Below, piece after piece: positions 62,411-64,000 of a stretch of DNA of 64,000 nucleotides; within the stretch, counting starts at the first letter, position 1, and each line of letters opens with the position of its first letter. Made by a program: the position numbers and the translations under genes. The notes below the pieces were generated by a model. It was not told the origin of the DNA, made no database searches, and saw only the letters and a list, made by a program, of their open reading frames with translations. The stretch lies in the NCBI GenBank assembly GCA_947379975.1, contig CANCPF010000002.1:73938-137937 (forward strand), given 5' to 3'. Origin of the DNA: Methylophilaceae bacterium. Lineage in GTDB: Bacteria > Pseudomonadota > Gammaproteobacteria > Burkholderiales > Methylophilaceae.

Positions 62411-63322
62411 ATGAGAATCCTATTACTCGGTAAAAATGGTCAAGTTGGCTGGGAGTTGCAGCGCAGCCTTGCGCCATTAGGTGAAGTCGTAGCGCTTGCC
62501 ACTAATAGCCCTGAACATTGCGCTGATCTGACTAATTTGGCTGGACTTAAACAAACCATACGTGATGTTGCGCCAGATATTATTGTGAATGCTGCGGCCT
62601 ATACGGCGGTTGATAAAGCCGAAAGCGAGCCAGGCTTGGCCCACGCAATCAACGCCTTAGCCCCCGAGTTGTTGGCACAAGAGGCTAAGCGCAGTGGCGC
62701 ATGGCTGGTCCATTATTCTACCGACTATGTATTTGAAGGCAGCGGCGATCAAGCTCGCTTGGAAGCTGACACCACCGGCCCACTGAACGTTTATGGGCAA
62801 TCTAAATTAGCCGGCGAAGCGGCCATTATTGCCTCTGCTTGCCAATATCTTATATTCCGTACCAGTTGGGTTTACGCCGCCCGTGGTAATAATTTTGCTA
62901 AGACCATGCTTAAATTAGCGCAAGCACGAGATAGTTTAAGTGTAATTAATGACCAAATAGGCGCGCCGACTGGTGCTGATTTTCTGGCCGATGTGACTTC
63001 CCATGCGATCCGTAGTGCATTGCCGCGCCCTGAACTGGCAGGCCTTTACCATTTGGTGGCCAGCGGTCAAACCTCATGGCACGGCTACGCTAGCCTCGTG
63101 ATTGACTATGCGCGCCAATTAGGCGTTGATGTTAAAGTTGCACCAGAGGCCATTCAAGCGGTGGCAAGCAGTGCCTTTGTGACAGCCGCACAGCGCCCAC
63201 TTAATTCACGCTTAGATACCCATAAGCTACAAAATGCTTTTGACCTACATTTGCCACACTGGCAAACTGGTGTCATTCGTCTACTTGATGAAATTCTAGA
63301 GAAAAATCATGACCCAACGTAA
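62411..63322 (+). CDS. rfbD: dTDP-4-dehydrorhamnose reductase RfbD
   Basis: Last step of dTDP-L-rhamnose synthesis (NADPH reduction). ATG 62411 is supported by AGGTGA at 62397-62402; the frame extends upstream to 62378 but without family sequence. Visible: the NAD(P) loop LLGKNGQVGWEL, NAAAYTAVDKAESEP, the catalytic YSTDYVFEG and YGQSKLAGE (Tyr-x3-Lys), then FRTSWVYA. 303 residues. Its end overlaps the rfbA start by 14 bp (63309-63322). Confidence 0.96.
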   Translation: MRILLLGKNGQVGWELQRSLAPLGEVVALATNSPEHCADLTNLAGLKQTIRDVAPDIIVNAAAYTAVDKAESEPGLAHAINALAPELLAQEAKRSGAWLVHYSTDYVFEGSGDQARLEADTTGPLNVYGQSKLAGEAAIIASACQYLIFRTSWVYAARGNNFAKTMLKLAQARDSLSVINDQIGAPTGADFLADVTSHAIRSALPRPELAGLYHLVASGQTSWHGYASLVIDYARQLGVDVKVAPEAIQAVASSAFVTAAQRPLNSRLDTHKLQNAFDLHLPHWQTGVIRLLDEILEKNHDPT

Positions 63323-64000
63323 AGGTATTATCCTCGCTGGCGGCTCAGGCACACGCCTGTACCCGGTAACCAAAGTAGTTTCCAAACAGTTGCTGCCAAT
63401 TTACGATAAGCCGATGATTTACTACCCACTCAGTACGCTGATGCTGGCAGGGATACGCGATATCTTGATTATATCCACCCCACAAGACACGCCACGCTTT
63501 CAGCAATTGCTGGGCGATGGCCGCGACTGGGGACTGAATCTAGAATATGCCGAACAACCTAGCCCAGATGGCTTAGCGCAAGCGTTTATAATTGGCAAAG
63601 ACTTTATCGGCAACAACCCCAGTGCCTTGGTGTTAGGTGATAATATTTTTTATGGGCACGATTTACACGCGCAATTGGCAGACGCCATGGCGCGCGAACA
63701 AGGTGCCACCGTGTTTGCCTACCACGTGCAAGATCCGGAACGCTATGGCGTGGTAGATTTTGACAAGCAAGGTCGCGCCACCAGCTTGGAAGAAAAGCCA
63801 CTGATAGCAAAAAGTAATTACGCGGTCACTGGTCTCTATTTTTACGACAACCAAGTGGCGGATATCGCCGCAAATCTGAAGCCTTCTAAGCGTGGTGAAT
63901 TAGAAATCACCGACTTGAATCGGGTTTATTTAGAGCGCAATCAGCTCAATGTCGAGATTATGGGTCGTGGCTATGCTTGGTTAGATACTGGCACGCACGA
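63309..64000 (+). CDS. rfbA: Glucose-1-phosphate thymidylyltransferase RfbA (cut by window edge)
   Basis: Makes dTDP-glucose, the first step of dTDP-rhamnose synthesis. The frame starts ATGACCCAACGT at 63309 within the rfbD end and stays open to base 64000, about 230 residues. The N-terminal nucleotide loop reads IILAGGSGTRLYPVTKVVSKQ, followed by YDKPMIYYPLSTLMLAGI, LVLGDNIFYGHDL and FDKQGRATSLEEKP, the RfbA hallmarks. The coupled rfbD-rfbA order suggests more O-antigen or exopolysaccharide genes downstream. Confidence 0.95.
   Translation, partial: MTQRKGIILAGGSGTRLYPVTKVVSKQLLPIYDKPMIYYPLSTLMLAGIRDILIISTPQDTPRFQQLLGDGRDWGLNLEYAEQPSPDGLAQAFIIGKDFIGNNPSALVLGDNIFYGHDLHAQLADAMAREQGATVFAYHVQDPERYGVVDFDKQGRATSLEEKPLIAKSNYAVTGLYFYDNQVADIAANLKPSKRGELEITDLNRVYLERNQLNVEIMGRGYAWLDTGTH

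Overview
The window is a gene-dense stretch of a betaproteobacterial methylotroph chromosome. The best fit is the family Methylophilaceae (Methylotenera/Methylophilus-like). Evidence: (i) a pqqABCDE operon for the methanol-dehydrogenase cofactor PQQ; (ii) four genes of the tetrahydromethanopterin (H4MPT)/methanofuran type, found in methanogens and in bacteria that oxidise formaldehyde with archaeal-type cofactors; (iii) gene orders usual in Betaproteobacteria (hfq-hflX-hflK-hflC-DUF2065-hisZ-purA; leuC-entericidin-leuD-leuB-asd-fimV-truA-trpF-trpB-trpA-accD-folC-SPOR-cvpA-purF-metZ; gyrA-serC-pheA-hisC). The DNA looks AT-leaning, with AT-rich gaps. No rRNA, tRNA, CRISPR array, prophage or transposase gene was seen.

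Layout. 1-10801: end of gltX, hfq, hflX, membrane protease regulators hflKC, a DUF2065 protein, hisZ, purA, then four tightly packed C1-cofactor genes (DmrB/AfpA-like flavoprotein, dihydropteroate-synthase-like protein, DUF447, mfnB). 10926-13031: OmpA-family porin, ppnP, yajQ. 13053-19875: leucine genes with a 39-residue entericidin-like lipoprotein between leuC and leuD, then asd and a fimV-like gene. 20091-31151: EcfT/CbiQ-like membrane protein, truA, trpFBA, accD, folC, SPOR protein, cvpA, purF, metZ. 31293-38458: gyrA, serC, pheA, hisC, DAHP synthase. 38612-42144: pqqABCDE, with a strong hairpin after pqqA. 42276-44057: Bcr/CflA transporter and a YgjP-like metallohydrolase. 44192-50875 (minus strand): assimilatory sulfate reduction (TauE-like permease, sulfite reductase, DUF934, APS reductase, cysD, cysN, then a 7Fe ferredoxin), divergent from the LysR regulator cysB (51033-51959). 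52046-62109: DUF302 lipoprotein, YigZ/IMPACT, AI-2E-type membrane protein, one-pore K+ channel-like protein, hemD, DEDDh exonuclease/GIY-YIG fusion, rmuC, moaD, moaE, a Lon-like protease and hslR. 62411-64000: rfbD and the start of rfbA after a cluster of REP-like palindromes.

How it works together. Most of the window is amino-acid, purine, cofactor and sulfur biosynthesis, as expected of a free-living prototroph growing on one-carbon compounds. PQQ serves periplasmic alcohol dehydrogenases; the H4MPT/methanofuran genes serve formaldehyde oxidation. The methanol dehydrogenase and most C1-transfer genes lie elsewhere. The sulfur block is self-consistent: the CysH has the paired cysteines of an APS reductase, so no APS kinase is needed, and the sulfite reductase has no CysJ beside it but a ferredoxin gene follows the cluster.

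The least explained signals are small: the function of the purA-linked cofactor genes, a structured RNA with two incompatible folds between purF and metZ, 14-bp-period repeats in several intergenic gaps, a REP-like inverted pair before rfbD, palindromes between the TauE-like gene and cysB, and departures from motif consensus in HflX and the Lon-like protease.
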